A stretch of 64,000 nucleotides of DNA, taken from assembly GCA_965215045.1 (NCBI GenBank), contig OZ244031.1, positions 1,550,001 to 1,614,000 of the forward strand, given 5' to 3'. The notes below the pieces were generated by a model. That model was not told where the DNA came from. It saw only the letters and a list, made by a program, of their open reading frames with translations, and ran no database searches. The stretch comes from G965215045 sp965215045 (lineage in GTDB: Bacteria; Pseudomonadota; Gammaproteobacteria; JABABF01). Numbering within the stretch: the stretch's first letter is position 1; every line of letters begins with the position of its first letter. Shown here in pieces: positions 23,670 through 32,417 of this stretch. The position numbers and the translations under genes were made by a program.

Positions 23670-25127
23670 ATGACGGCTCCGGGGGATGTTTTGCCTGAAC
23701 TGGAGCGTCGCGGGCTCTTGGTGCAGTATTCGGAGAAGGGGGACCTGGGTGCGCATCTGCAAGCCCCCCGCACCCTGTATTGCGGTTTTGACCCCACGGC
23801 GGACAGCCTGCATGTCGGCAGCCTGGCACCGCTGTTTACGCTGCTGCGTTTTGCGCTGTGCGGGCACCGGCCGATCCTGCTGCTGGGCGGTGGCACGGGT
23901 CTGATCGGCGACCCGAGTTTCAAGGAGGATGAGCGCGCCCTGCAGCCGGTGGAGCAGGTGGCGGAGCAGTGCGAGGCGATCCGCCGGCAGTGCCGGCAGA
24001 TTCTGGAGAATTTCCAGGCCAGCGGTCCAAAGGGTGCCGCGGATTGCGAGTTGCAGTTTCGAGACAATCTGGACTGGCTGGGCGGCTTGAACCTGGTGGA
24101 GTTCCTGCGCGACATCGGCAAGTTCTTCCCGGTCAATGCGATGGTGCAGAAGGAGTCGGTGCGCCGCCGGCTGGAGGACCCGCAGGGTGGCATCTCTTTT
24201 ACCGAGTTCAGCTACATGCTGCTGCAGGCCTACGATTTCCTGGAGTTGTACCGGCACTGTGGCTGCACGATACAGATCGGCGGCAGTGACCAGTGGGGCA
24301 ATATCACCCAGGGGATCGAGCTGGTGCGGCGCTGGGTTTCGCGGACGGACGGGGAGCAGGGGGAGCAGGCGTACGGGGCGACCCTGCCGCTGCTCACGCG
24401 CGCTGACGGCGGTAAGTTCGGTAAGACGGAGCGCGGCACGGTCTGGCTGCAGGCCGAGCGCACTTCGCCTTATGCGTTTTACCAGTTCTGGATCAATGTC
24501 GCCGACCAGGACCTGGGGCAGTACGAGAACTTTTTCAGTTTCCGGGAAGTCGGGATTTCGGGGCCGGGCGGGGCCGGGGAGGCGGACGCAGCCGGGGGGG
24601 GCGAAGATCAGGAGTCCGGGGAGGCAGGCGCAGCCGGGGGGGGCAAAAATCAACAAGTAGCCGGGGGGGGCGAAAATCAAGAGGCCGGGGATGCGGGAGA
24701 CTTGCGCCGGCGCAAGCAGGACCTGGCCTTTGAGATCACGAGCCTGGTGCACGGGGGGGAGGAGGCCCAGCGGGCACAGCGCATTTCCCGGGCACTGTTC
24801 TCGGGCGATATCTCTGAGCTGGGGGAGGAGGAGTTGCGGCAATTGGCCCTGGACGGCCTGGACAAGACGGTCATTGCGGAGGAGGAGATCGGCCTGGCCC
24901 AGGTGCTGGTGCAAACCGGCCTGGCGCGCAATCCGCGCGGGCAGGGCAGCCTGAAGCAGGCGCGGGAGTTCTTGCGCAGCGGGGCGGTACAGGTGAACGG
25001 CCGGGTGTTGCAGGCGGAGGATGCGGTGCTGCGGCGCGGGGAGGCGTTGTTTGGCGGCTGGCACTTGCTGCGCCGCGGCAAGAAACAATTTCACCTGCTG
25101 TGCTGGAAGGGCCCCGGGCATGGCTGA
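23670..25127 (+). CDS. tyrS: Tyrosyl-tRNA synthetase with a repetitive Gly-rich insertion
   Basis: TyrS charges tRNA-Tyr with tyrosine. The 485-residue class I synthetase has the HIGH-type motif HVGS (48-51), the tyrosine-binding QIGGSDQWGN (202-211), the KMSKS-type motif KFGKT (249-253), and a C-terminal S4-type domain (EFLRSGAVQVNGRVL). The family is normally about 400-430 residues. The excess is a low-complexity insertion at about 295-343 made of Gly/Glu/Gln/Asn repeats, between QYENFFSF and the conserved LAFEITSLVHG. It stays in frame despite three G8 tracts. The ATG at 23670 was chosen at the usual family N-terminus. The stop overlaps the next gene by 8 bp. Confidence 0.94.
   Translation: MTAPGDVLPELERRGLLVQYSEKGDLGAHLQAPRTLYCGFDPTADSLHVGSLAPLFTLLRFALCGHRPILLLGGGTGLIGDPSFKEDERALQPVEQVAEQCEAIRRQCRQILENFQASGPKGAADCELQFRDNLDWLGGLNLVEFLRDIGKFFPVNAMVQKESVRRRLEDPQGGISFTEFSYMLLQAYDFLELYRHCGCTIQIGGSDQWGNITQGIELVRRWVSRTDGEQGEQAYGATLPLLTRADGGKFGKTERGTVWLQAERTSPYAFYQFWINVADQDLGQYENFFSFREVGISGPGGAGEADAAGGGEDQESGEAGAAGGGKNQQVAGGGENQEAGDAGDLRRRKQDLAFEITSLVHGGEEAQRAQRISRALFSGDISELGEEELRQLALDGLDKTVIAEEEIGLAQVLVQTGLARNPRGQGSLKQAREFLRSGAVQVNGRVLQAEDAVLRRGEALFGGWHLLRRGKKQFHLLCWKGPGHG
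24590..24671. repeat. In-frame G-rich repeats inside tyrS
   Basis: A 13-bp block, AGCCGGGGGGGGC, occurs at 24590, 24632 and 24659, each followed by an A-rich segment coding for Glu/Lys-Asn/Asp-Gln. Spacings of 42 and 27 bp are multiples of three. Each copy contains a run of eight G, a classic slippage substrate. Confidence 0.85.
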
Positions 25128-26499
25128 GACCAAGTCGTTTCCCTCTGCCTCTCCCTGGCGCCAGGTGTTGTATGCCTACCGGCAGCCGGCGATGGCTCTG
25201 ATCCTGCTGAATGGCATCATCAGTGGTTTTCCCTGGGTGTTGTTCAGTTCGGCCCTGTCCCTGTGGCTGTATGAGAACAACCTGAGCCGCAGCGGTGTCG
25301 GCCTGTTCGGCCTGCTGGGCGTGGTCTATGCGCTGAACCTGCTCTGGGCACCCTTGGTGGACCGGCTGCGGCTTCCCTGGCTCAGTGAGCGTTTCGGCTC
25401 GCGACGCGCCTGGATTTTGTGCATGCAGGGATTGATCCTGTTGAGTCTGCCGCTGTTTGCCCTGGTTGACCCGGCCCAGCAATTGCTGCTGTTCGCCTGG
25501 ATTGCCCTGCTGGTCGCCCTGGCGGGTGCCACGCAGGATGTGGCGATCGATGCTTTGCGCATCGAGTTGGCGGGCAATGATCCGGGCGGCCTGGCCGCCG
25601 GTGCCGGGATGACGACGATCGGCTGGTGGCTGGGATACGGCCTGGGCGGTGCCCTGGTGTTCGGCCTGGCCCAGCAGCTGGAACCGCTGTTCCCGCAACA
25701 TTACTGGCAACTGAGTTACCTGTGCCTGGTGGCACCGGTATTGCTGTGTATGTTCCTGCTGGGGATGGCACGGATTCCGGCGACGCAGAGCGAGATGGAT
25801 GCGGTCGGTGCCGAGAGTGCTCGCACTCCGGCGGTGGCGAAGCCCGGCTGGTGGTTGGAGCTGTACTGGGGGCCGATCTTGAGTTTCGTGCACCGCTACG
25901 GCGTGCGCCTGGGGTTGATCCTGCTGGCGGTGATTTTCCTGTTCAAGTCCGGGGAGGCGTTCCTGGGCAGGATGTCATTGCTGTTTTACACGGATGTCGG
26001 CTTTTCCAAGGCGGAGATCGCCGTGCACGCCAAGACTTTCGGCACTTTCACCTATATCCTGTGTGCGTTCCTGGGCAGCCTGCTCAGCGTGCGCTATGGA
26101 TTGTTTAGAGGCCTGGTGATCAGCGGCCTGGCGATGGCGGGCACCAACCTGCTGTTCGTGCTCCTTTCGCATATACCATCCTTGTCGATGCTGCGTTTTG
26201 CCGTGATCGCCGACCAGTTCACCACGGCGGTTTCCACGGTTGCCTTTGTCGCTTTTATTTCCCAGTTATGCGTGCGCGGTCATATCGCCACGCATTATGC
26301 GGCACTCGCCTCCCTGGGCAATTTATCGCGCACCACGCTGGCGGCGGCCTCGGGTTTCGTGGTCGATGGCATGGACGGCAACTGGTCGCTGTTTTTCATA
26401 TTGACCACGGCGATGGTGTTGCCTTCGCTGTTGCTGCTGCTGGCGGTGCGTCGGCATTTGCAGCGTATCCTGGCGGGTGCCACCACGCGTTTTCTCTGA
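25120..26499 (+). CDS. AmpG-like MFS transporter (muropeptide permease family)
   Basis: This is a 459-residue inner-membrane carrier with about 12 hydrophobic segments. AmpG-type signatures are YALNLLWAPLVDRLRLPWL after the second helix, GSRRAWILCMQ, and ALAGATQDVAIDALRIE in the fourth to fifth helix region, then AGAGMTTIGWWLGYGLGG. AmpG imports GlcNAc-anhydroMurNAc peptides for recycling, which agrees with anmK and the murL/murD2 genes elsewhere in the window, but the substrate is inferred. The ATG overlaps the tyrS stop by 8 bp, so they are likely co-translated. The protein ends after a short basic tail. Confidence 0.8.
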   Translation: MAETKSFPSASPWRQVLYAYRQPAMALILLNGIISGFPWVLFSSALSLWLYENNLSRSGVGLFGLLGVVYALNLLWAPLVDRLRLPWLSERFGSRRAWILCMQGLILLSLPLFALVDPAQQLLLFAWIALLVALAGATQDVAIDALRIELAGNDPGGLAAGAGMTTIGWWLGYGLGGALVFGLAQQLEPLFPQHYWQLSYLCLVAPVLLCMFLLGMARIPATQSEMDAVGAESARTPAVAKPGWWLELYWGPILSFVHRYGVRLGLILLAVIFLFKSGEAFLGRMSLLFYTDVGFSKAEIAVHAKTFGTFTYILCAFLGSLLSVRYGLFRGLVISGLAMAGTNLLFVLLSHIPSLSMLRFAVIADQFTTAVSTVAFVAFISQLCVRGHIATHYAALASLGNLSRTTLAAASGFVVDGMDGNWSLFFILTTAMVLPSLLLLLAVRRHLQRILAGATTRFL

Positions 26500-26568
26500 A
26501 GTCCGGGTTCTGCTCGCAGCCCCCGGCACTCGTCCGCCCGGCTGCTCAGCGGGCAGCGGGCGCGGGTT

Positions 26569-27333
26569 TCAGATCCGGAATGCGCCGTCCAGTTCGATGA
26601 TGCGGCCGCTGAAGTAGTCGTTGTCGAAGATGTGCATGGCGGCGGCGGCCACTTCCCCGGGTGTGCCCAGGCGCTTGAGCGGGATGCCGGCACTGAGTTT
26701 TTCCAGGGCCTCGGGTTTCATACTCGCGGTCATATCGGTGGCGATGACGCCGGGGGCGATCGCCCCGCAGCGGATGTCGAAGCGCGCCAGTTCCTTGGCC
26801 CAGGTGACGGTCAGTGCGGCCACTCCCGCCTTGGCGGCGGCGTAGTTGCTCTGGCCCAGGTTCCCGGCGCGGGAGATGCTGGAGATGTTGACGATCACCC
26901 CGGGTGTGCCGTTGCGGATCATCTGTGTGGCCGCCTCGCGCCCGCACAGGAACACGCCGCCCAGGTTGACATCGATGACCGCCTGCCACTGGGCGAAGCT
27001 CATGCGGTCGATGATTTCCCCGTCCTTGACTTTGACCATCAGGGCGTCGCGGATGATCCCGGCGTTGTTGATCAATCCCTGCACCGGCCCCAGTTCTTTT
27101 TCCGCCTGGGAGAACAGCGTCTCCACGGCTTCTTCGCGGGAGATGTCGGCGTTGTAGCCCCGGGCGTCCTGGGCCCCGCTCTCTGTGCACAGGGCGACGC
27201 TTTTCTCCAGGGCTTCGGCGTCCATGTCCACCAGTGTCAGCCGCGCGCCGCGGGCTGCCAGGGCCAGGGCCATCGCCTGTCCCAGGCCGCGCGCTGCACC
27301 GGTGATCAGAATGTTTTTGTCTGCGACGTCCAT
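26569..27333 (-). CDS. Short-chain dehydrogenase/reductase, FabG-like
   Basis: This is a 254-residue classical SDR with a Rossmann motif TGAARGLGQAMA (residues 11-22), NNAG at about 89-92, and a catalytic Ser (VNISSIS) with the Tyr-x3-Lys motif YAAAKAG. It most resembles 3-oxoacyl-ACP reductase or acetoacetyl-CoA reductase, but the physiological substrate is not determined by sequence. The ATG at 27333 has an AGAGGAG Shine-Dalgarno just upstream. It is divergent from groESL and convergent with the AmpG-like gene. Confidence 0.88.
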   Translation of the reverse strand: MDVADKNILITGAARGLGQAMALALAARGARLTLVDMDAEALEKSVALCTESGAQDARGYNADISREEAVETLFSQAEKELGPVQGLINNAGIIRDALMVKVKDGEIIDRMSFAQWQAVIDVNLGGVFLCGREAATQMIRNGTPGVIVNISSISRAGNLGQSNYAAAKAGVAALTVTWAKELARFDIRCGAIAPGVIATDMTASMKPEALEKLSAGIPLKRLGTPGEVAAAAMHIFDNDYFSGRIIELDGAFRI

Positions 27334-27402
27334 CGGTTCTCCTCTGGTCGGGGGCGCGTATTGTAGCCGTACCGCACTCGGCACTGCCCTGTCATCTTGA
27401 TG

Positions 27403-27450
27403 TTACACAGCAGGTGAATATGCGGCTATAATGCGCGTCCCCCGCGGGGG
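27403..27450 (+). promoter_or_regulatory. Candidate sigma70 promoter and GC palindrome upstream of groES
   Basis: TTACAC (27403-27408) and a perfect TATAAT (27427-27432) form a possible housekeeping promoter with an 18-bp spacer. A perfect 12-bp palindrome, CCCCCGCGGGGG (27439-27450), sits where transcription would start and could be an operator or a hairpin at the 5' end of the message. Confidence 0.4.
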
Positions 27451-27523
27451 ATTTTGTCTGCCGCGCGGCCCGCATGGGACCGGCCTCCGATGGAGAGCAT
27501 GGCTTGGGCCGCTGAACCGGGGG

Positions 27524-27551
27524 GTTGAATTTTTTTTTGCTGTCCCCATAT
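27524..27551 (+). promoter_or_regulatory. Heat-shock (sigma32-like) promoter of groESL
   Basis: GTTGAA (27524-27529) and CCCCATAT (27544-27551) are separated by 14 bp, closely fitting the sigma32 consensus CTTGAA-N13-15-CCCCATnT. It is about 70 bp upstream of groES. No CIRCE element was found. Confidence 0.75.
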
Positions 27552-27622
27552 CGGGCGGCGACTTTTGATGACGGCTGCGCGCGCCAAGGGTTGTGTCGGG
27601 CCGGATGCAGGGGAGAAACGCA

Positions 27623-27916
27623 ATGAAAATCAAACCTTTGTATGACCGAGTGGTGGTGCGTCGGGAGGAGGAAGAGGAAACGAGTCCGGGCGGCATCGTG
27701 CTGCCGGGCACGGCCAAGGAGAAGCCCAGCCAGGGCGAGGTGGTCGCTGTTGGCGACGGGGCCGTGACGGACAAGGGCGAGAGGCGCCCGCTGGCCGTCA
27801 AGGTGGGTGACAAGGTAATTTTCGGCAAATACGCCGACAGTAACACGGTCCGGGTCGACGACGACGAGCTGATCATCATGCGTGAAGACGAAATTTACGC
27901 GGTGGTCCAAAAGTAA
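27623..27916 (+). CDS. groES: Co-chaperonin GroES
   Basis: GroES caps the GroEL cage. The 97-residue protein has the family's start KIKPLYDRVVVRR, the mobile-loop stretch EETSPGGIVLPGTAKEKP, and the end DELIIMREDEIYAVVQ. The ATG at 27623 follows GGGGAGAAACGCA. It lies 59 bp before groEL and is transcribed with it, most likely from the sigma32-like promoter just upstream. Confidence 0.98.
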   Translation: MKIKPLYDRVVVRREEEEETSPGGIVLPGTAKEKPSQGEVVAVGDGAVTDKGERRPLAVKVGDKVIFGKYADSNTVRVDDDELIIMREDEIYAVVQK

Positions 27917-27975
27917 ATCTTCGTCCCGACTGAGACTGAACGATCCCATCACGCTACTGAAGGGGAACAAGAACC

Positions 27976-29625
27976 ATGAGCGCAAAAGAAATCAAGTTTG
28001 GTGAAACTGCACGCCAGCAAATGCTGTCGGGCATTAACGTCCTGGCAGACGCGGTGCGCGTCACCCTGGGTCCCAAGGGACGCAACGTAGTGCTGGACAA
28101 GTCTTTCGGCGCGCCGACCATTACCAAGGACGGCGTCTCCGTGGCCAAGGAGATCGAGTTGAAAGACAAGTTTGAAAACATGGGGGCGCAGATGGTGCGC
28201 GAGGTGGCCTCCAAGGCTTCTGATGAAGCCGGGGACGGCACTACCACGGCGACCGTGCTGGCCCAGTCCATCGTCAACGAGGGACTGAAAGCGGTGGCGG
28301 CGGGTATGAACCCCATGGACCTCAAGCGCGGCATTGACCAGGCGGTCAAGGCGGCGGTGTCCAGTGTCCAGGAATCCTCGCGGCCCTGCAAGGACAGCAA
28401 GGAAATCGCCCAGGTGGGCACGATTTCGGCGAACAGCGACGAGGAAGTCGGCAAGATCATCGCCGAATCCATGGACAAGGTCGGCAAGGAGGGGGTGATT
28501 ACCGTGGAGGAGGGCAACAGCCTGGAGAACGAACTGGAAGTCGTCGAGGGCATGCAGTTCGACCGCGGTTACATCTCGCCGTACTTCATCAACAACCAGG
28601 ACAACATGAGCGTGGAAATGGAAGCGCCGTATATCCTGATGGTGGACAAGAAGATTTCCAACGTGCGCGAGTTGCTGCCGCTGCTGGAACAGGTGGCCAA
28701 GGCGAGCAAATCTCTGGTGCTGGTCGCAGAAGATATCGAGGGCGAGGCACTGGCCACGCTGGTGGTCAACAACTTGCGCGGCATCGTCAAGGTCGCCGCC
28801 TGCAAGGCACCGGGTTTTGGTGACCGCCGCAAGGCGATGCTGGAAGACATCGCCATCCTGACCGGCGGGCAGTTGATCTCCGAAGAGGTGGGCCTGGACC
28901 TGGAGGGGGCCAAGATCGACCACCTGGGGCAGGCGAAGCGCGTGGTGATGAGCAAGGAGAACACCACGATCATCGGCGGTGCCGGGAAGGAGGACCAGAT
29001 CAAGGGGCGGGTCAACCAGATTCGCGCCCAGGTCGAGGAATCCTCTTCGGACTACGACCGCGAGAAACTCCAGGAGCGGGTTGCCAAGCTGGCCGGCGGC
29101 GTGGCCGTGATCAAGGTCGGTGCCGGCACCGAGGTCGAGATGAAGGAGAAGAAAGCCCGCGTCGAGGACGCCCTGCATTCCACGCGCGCTGCGGTGGAGG
29201 AGGGGGTGGTGCCCGGCGGCGGTGTGGCCCTGGTGCGCGCCCTGCAGAGCATTGGCACTCTCAAGGGCAAGAATGACGACCAGAATGTCGGCATCAATAT
29301 CGTCAGTCGCGCCCTGGAAACTCCGCTGCGCCAGATCGTGGGCAATGCCGGGGAAGAGTCTTCCATCATCCTGGAAAAGGTCAAAGATGGCAAGGGCAAC
29401 TACGGCTACAACGCGGCCACCGGCGAGTATGGCGACATGATCGAGATGGGAATCCTGGACCCCGCCAAGGTCACGCGCTCGGCACTGCAGGCGGCGGGTT
29501 CCGTGGCCGGCCTGCTGGTGACCACCGAGGCGATGGTCTCCGAACTCCCGGAAGACAAGCCGCCGCCGCCGATGCCCGGCGGTGGTGGTATGGGCGGCAT
29601 GGGAGACATGGGCGGCATGATGTGA
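27976..29625 (+). CDS. groEL: Chaperonin GroEL
   Basis: GroEL is the ATP-driven 60-kDa folding chamber of the cytoplasm. The 549-residue length is typical. Conserved segments include the nucleotide-binding VTLGPKGRNVVLDKSFG and GDGTTTATVLA, and the C-terminal GGM tail (GGGGMGGMGDMGGMM). The start is the ATG at 27976 after AGGGGAACAAGAACC. A strong terminator follows at 29656-29684. Confidence 0.99.
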   Translation: MSAKEIKFGETARQQMLSGINVLADAVRVTLGPKGRNVVLDKSFGAPTITKDGVSVAKEIELKDKFENMGAQMVREVASKASDEAGDGTTTATVLAQSIVNEGLKAVAAGMNPMDLKRGIDQAVKAAVSSVQESSRPCKDSKEIAQVGTISANSDEEVGKIIAESMDKVGKEGVITVEEGNSLENELEVVEGMQFDRGYISPYFINNQDNMSVEMEAPYILMVDKKISNVRELLPLLEQVAKASKSLVLVAEDIEGEALATLVVNNLRGIVKVAACKAPGFGDRRKAMLEDIAILTGGQLISEEVGLDLEGAKIDHLGQAKRVVMSKENTTIIGGAGKEDQIKGRVNQIRAQVEESSSDYDREKLQERVAKLAGGVAVIKVGAGTEVEMKEKKARVEDALHSTRAAVEEGVVPGGGVALVRALQSIGTLKGKNDDQNVGINIVSRALETPLRQIVGNAGEESSIILEKVKDGKGNYGYNAATGEYGDMIEMGILDPAKVTRSALQAAGSVAGLLVTTEAMVSELPEDKPPPPMPGGGGMGGMGDMGGMM

Positions 29626-29655
29626 GCCCTGCCTTTCCGGGCCCAAGGCCCGGCG

Positions 29656-29684
29656 AAAAACCCCGGCACTGTCCGGGGTTTTTT
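29656..29684 (+). terminator. Rho-independent terminator after groEL
   Basis: An 11-bp stem (AAAAACCCCGG at 29656-29666 paired with CCGGGGTTTTT at 29673-29683) with a 6-base loop ends in a run of six T, 30 bp after the groEL stop. Confidence 0.9.
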
Positions 29685-29749
29685 GTGTACGGCATGGGTC
29701 GATAATGGTATGATGAGCTTGTAGCTGAAGCCTCGATTTTTCACAGGGA

Positions 29750-30391
29750 ATGGGACGCGATATACCGTTGCCGGGCACCCTGCAGGCCCTGCCCGGGCGC
29801 ACGGAGAAAATGCCGGTGCCCGCGGCACATTTTGTCAACGGGAACTCCTTGCAGGAGCCGTTCCCGCAGGGCTTGGAACGCGCGGTTTTTGGCATGGGCT
29901 GTTTCTGGGGGGCGGAGCGCCTGTTCTGGGAGTTGCCGGGCGTGTATGTGACGGCGGTGGGTTATGCCGGCGGTTTGACTCCCAACCCCGGTTACGAGGA
30001 GGTCTGCAGCGGTTTGACCGGGCACGCCGAGGTGGTGCTGGTGGTGTTTGACCCCGGGTCCCTGGAGTACTCCGCCCTGCTGCACACTTTCTGGGAGGGA
30101 CACGACCCGACCCAGGGCATGCGCCAGGGCAATGATGTGGGCACCCAGTACCGCTCCCTGGTGCATACGTTTTCCGAGCTCCAGCAGCGTCGGGCCGAGC
30201 ACTCGCGGCAGTTGTACCAGGAGGCCCTGCAGGTGGCGGGCGGCGGGCGGATCAGCACGGAGATCACTCCCGCGGGCGAGTTTTATTACGCCGAGGACTG
30301 GCACCAGCAGTACCTGGCGAAGAATCCCGGCGGTTACTGCGGACTGGGCGGTACCGGGGTCGCCTGTCCGTCCCTGGAGGAGGCACTGTGA
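29750..30391 (+). CDS. msrA: Peptide methionine (S)-S-oxide reductase
   Basis: MsrA repairs oxidised methionine in proteins. The 213-residue protein has the catalytic GCFWG with C51, the substrate segment YAGGLTPNPGYEEVCSG, and the C-terminal resolving-cysteine region GGYCGLGGTGVACP as in the E. coli-type three-cysteine enzyme. The ATG at 29750 gives the usual N-terminal extension before the catalytic motif. The stop overlaps the birA start (GTGA), so msrA-birA-coaX form one unit. Confidence 0.96.
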   Translation: MGRDIPLPGTLQALPGRTEKMPVPAAHFVNGNSLQEPFPQGLERAVFGMGCFWGAERLFWELPGVYVTAVGYAGGLTPNPGYEEVCSGLTGHAEVVLVVFDPGSLEYSALLHTFWEGHDPTQGMRQGNDVGTQYRSLVHTFSELQQRRAEHSRQLYQEALQVAGGGRISTEITPAGEFYYAEDWHQQYLAKNPGGYCGLGGTGVACPSLEEAL

Positions 30392-31341
30392 AAAGGGCCC
30401 TGCTGGAACGCCTGGCGGATGGCGCCCTGCACAGCGGCAGTGCCCTGGGGCGGGAATTCGGGGTCAGCCGCGCGGCGATTTCCAAGAACGCGCGCTACTG
30501 GCGCGAGTTGGGGGCACCCATTGAGAGTGCGCCCGGCCAGGGCTACCGGATTCCCGGGGGCCTGGAACTGCTGGAGCGCCGGCGCATCCTGCAGGCGTTG
30601 CCGGCACCGGCACCGCACCTGGAAATTCACACGGTGCTGCCCTCCACCAATGCCCACCTGCTGGAGCAGGCCGGGCAGGAGCTCGAGTATCCCCGCATCT
30701 GTCTCGCCGAGACGCAGACCGCCGGTTCCGGGCGCCGCGGACGCAGCTGGTACAGCCCTTTTGGCAGTGGCATTTACCTGTCCTTGTTGTGGCGTTTTGA
30801 TTGCGGGGCGGCACTGCTGGAGGGTTTGAGCCTGGCGGTGGCGGTGGCGACGGTGGATGCGCTGCAGGCGCAGGGCGGCGAGGATTTTCGCCTCAAGTGG
30901 CCCAATGACGTGCAGTGGCGGGGACGCAAGCTGGCCGGCGTGTTGCTGGAGATGCGTGGCGACCCCAACGGTCGCTGCGAGGTGGTGGCGGGGGTGGGTG
31001 TCAATACCGCCCTGCCGCCCGCCATGAAGCGGGAACAGGGCTGGACGGACCTGCAGGAGGTCGCGGGGTGCCCGGTATCGCGCAATCGTCTGGCCGCCGA
31101 CCTGGTGCGTTCCCTGGTGCTGCTCTTTGCCGGTTACGAGGGCGAGGGCTTTGCCCGCTGGCGCCGGCGCTGGGATGCGCTGGACGGGATGCGGGGCCGG
31201 GAAGTGGTGCTGCACAGCGGGGCGCAGCGGGTGCACGGCATTGCCGGCGGTGTCGATGAGAACGGCGCCCTGTGCCTGGATACCGCACAGGGGCGGCAGG
31301 TTTACAATGGCGGGGAATTGTCCCTGCGCACGGTACCATGA
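30388..31341 (+). CDS. birA: Bifunctional biotin-[acetyl-CoA-carboxylase] ligase / biotin operon repressor
   Basis: BirA activates biotin to biotinyl-AMP and attaches it to the carboxylase carrier protein; with an N-terminal DNA-binding domain it also represses biotin genes. The 317-residue protein shows an N-terminal winged helix (LGREFGVSRAAISKNARYW, residues 21-39), the ligase motif TAGSGRRGRSW at about 112-122, KWPNDV, and a C-terminal SH3-like domain. The start is a GTG overlapping the msrA stop, and the end overlaps coaX by 4 bp. Its presence agrees with bioA at 46649, although no BirA operator was recognised there. Confidence 0.94.
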   Translation: MKRALLERLADGALHSGSALGREFGVSRAAISKNARYWRELGAPIESAPGQGYRIPGGLELLERRRILQALPAPAPHLEIHTVLPSTNAHLLEQAGQELEYPRICLAETQTAGSGRRGRSWYSPFGSGIYLSLLWRFDCGAALLEGLSLAVAVATVDALQAQGGEDFRLKWPNDVQWRGRKLAGVLLEMRGDPNGRCEVVAGVGVNTALPPAMKREQGWTDLQEVAGCPVSRNRLAADLVRSLVLLFAGYEGEGFARWRRRWDALDGMRGREVVLHSGAQRVHGIAGGVDENGALCLDTAQGRQVYNGGELSLRTVP

Positions 31342-32222
31342 TCCTGGAACTGGACCGCGGCAACACCCTGCTGAAATGGCGCCTGTGCACCGATGCGGGT
31401 GCGGATCTGCCGGTGTGCACGGAGACGGCGCACGAGGGGGAGATGGGTTTTTTGCGGGTGCAGGAAGACCCGGGACTGCAGGGCTTGCAAGAGGCCGTGG
31501 AGGCGGCCGGGGAGAAATGCGGGGAGTCCCTGCGTCGGGTGCGCCTGGTCAACGTGGCGGGTGCCGCCGAGGAGCGGCGCATCGTGCACTGGAGCCGCAA
31601 GCACTGGAAGATTGAGCCCGAGACGGCCCGGGCCTGTGCCGAGGCGGCCGGTGTGCGGAACGCCTACGATGACGCCGAGGCCCTGGGTGCGGACCGCTGG
31701 CTGGCACTCCTGGCGGCTCACCGCCTGCATCCGGACAGCGGTGCCTGCGTGGTGGATTGCGGCAGTGCCCTGACGGTGGACTTTGTCACCGCCGGGGGTG
31801 AGCACCTGGGCGGTTATATTGCGCCGGGAACCCGGATTCTCTCTCGCGCCTTGGAAAACGCCCTGGTCGAGGTCGGCGAAAAGGGCGGTGCCAAACCCCT
31901 GCCGATCCTGGGTTCGTACCTGGTGGGGGGAACCGAGGCGGGGTCGCCCGCCCCCGGAGAGGCATACTCCCTGGAGGAGTTCCTGGAAGCCGCGCCCGGG
32001 CGCAGTACCCGGGCCGGGTTGCGGGCGGCGGTGCCGCTGATGATGGCCGGTCTGGTGGAACTGGCGTACCGGGAATGCGTGGCGCGGCACCCTGAGCTGC
32101 GCTCTCCCCCGGTACTGCTCTCCGGCGGTGGGCGGCGGGTTTTGCGGCCGCACTTGCAACTGGAGCGGGTCGAAGAGTGCCCCGCCCTGGTGTTGGATGG
32201 TTTGCGCCTTGCGACGCCGTGA
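31338..32222 (+). CDS. coaX: Type III pantothenate kinase
   Basis: CoaX phosphorylates pantothenate, the first step of coenzyme A synthesis; coaD, a later step, is at 57368. The 294-residue ASKHA-fold kinase has the phosphate-binding start ELDRGNTLLKWR (DxGN motif, residues 6-9), GADRWLALLAAH, VVDCGSALTVDFV and HLGGYIAPGTRIL. It is longer than the usual 240-260 residues, with extra sequence around GSYLVGGTEAGSPAPGEAYS. The ATG overlaps the birA stop (ATGA). Confidence 0.93.
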   Translation: MILELDRGNTLLKWRLCTDAGADLPVCTETAHEGEMGFLRVQEDPGLQGLQEAVEAAGEKCGESLRRVRLVNVAGAAEERRIVHWSRKHWKIEPETARACAEAAGVRNAYDDAEALGADRWLALLAAHRLHPDSGACVVDCGSALTVDFVTAGGEHLGGYIAPGTRILSRALENALVEVGEKGGAKPLPILGSYLVGGTEAGSPAPGEAYSLEEFLEAAPGRSTRAGLRAAVPLMMAGLVELAYRECVARHPELRSPPVLLSGGGRRVLRPHLQLERVEECPALVLDGLRLATP

Positions 32223-32251
32223 TGTCACCGCTCCTGCGGCGCACCGGGGGA

Positions 32252-32305
32252 GGGTGCGACAGGTCTCGCTCCCCGGGTATCCTTGGGGACGGGTGCGACA
32301 GGTCT
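32252..32305. repeat. Two 15-bp direct repeats upstream of tRNA-Thr
   Basis: GGGTGCGACAGGTCT occurs at 32252-32266 and again at 32291-32305, 39 bp apart, in the G-rich spacer between coaX and the tRNA. Nothing else was recognised in 32223-32417. Confidence 0.7.
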
Positions 32306-32417
32306 TGCCTGCGGGGAAGTTGGGGGCTCGGGTCGGGAGCTCGGGTTGGGAGCAGGTGCGGCGGGCAGGGCCTGCGGACTGCGGGGAAGCCGTCGAGGCC
32401 TGGGGTCGGGTGCGGGC

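Noticed and set aside
24590..24671. Frameshift or assembly artefact in tyrS
   Set aside because: G8 runs raise suspicion, but the reading frame continues correctly into the conserved C-terminal domain, so the gene is kept as intact.
27949..29895. 648-codon open frame antisense to groEL
   Set aside because: A GC-rich shadow of groEL with His/Leu-rich content and no family character.
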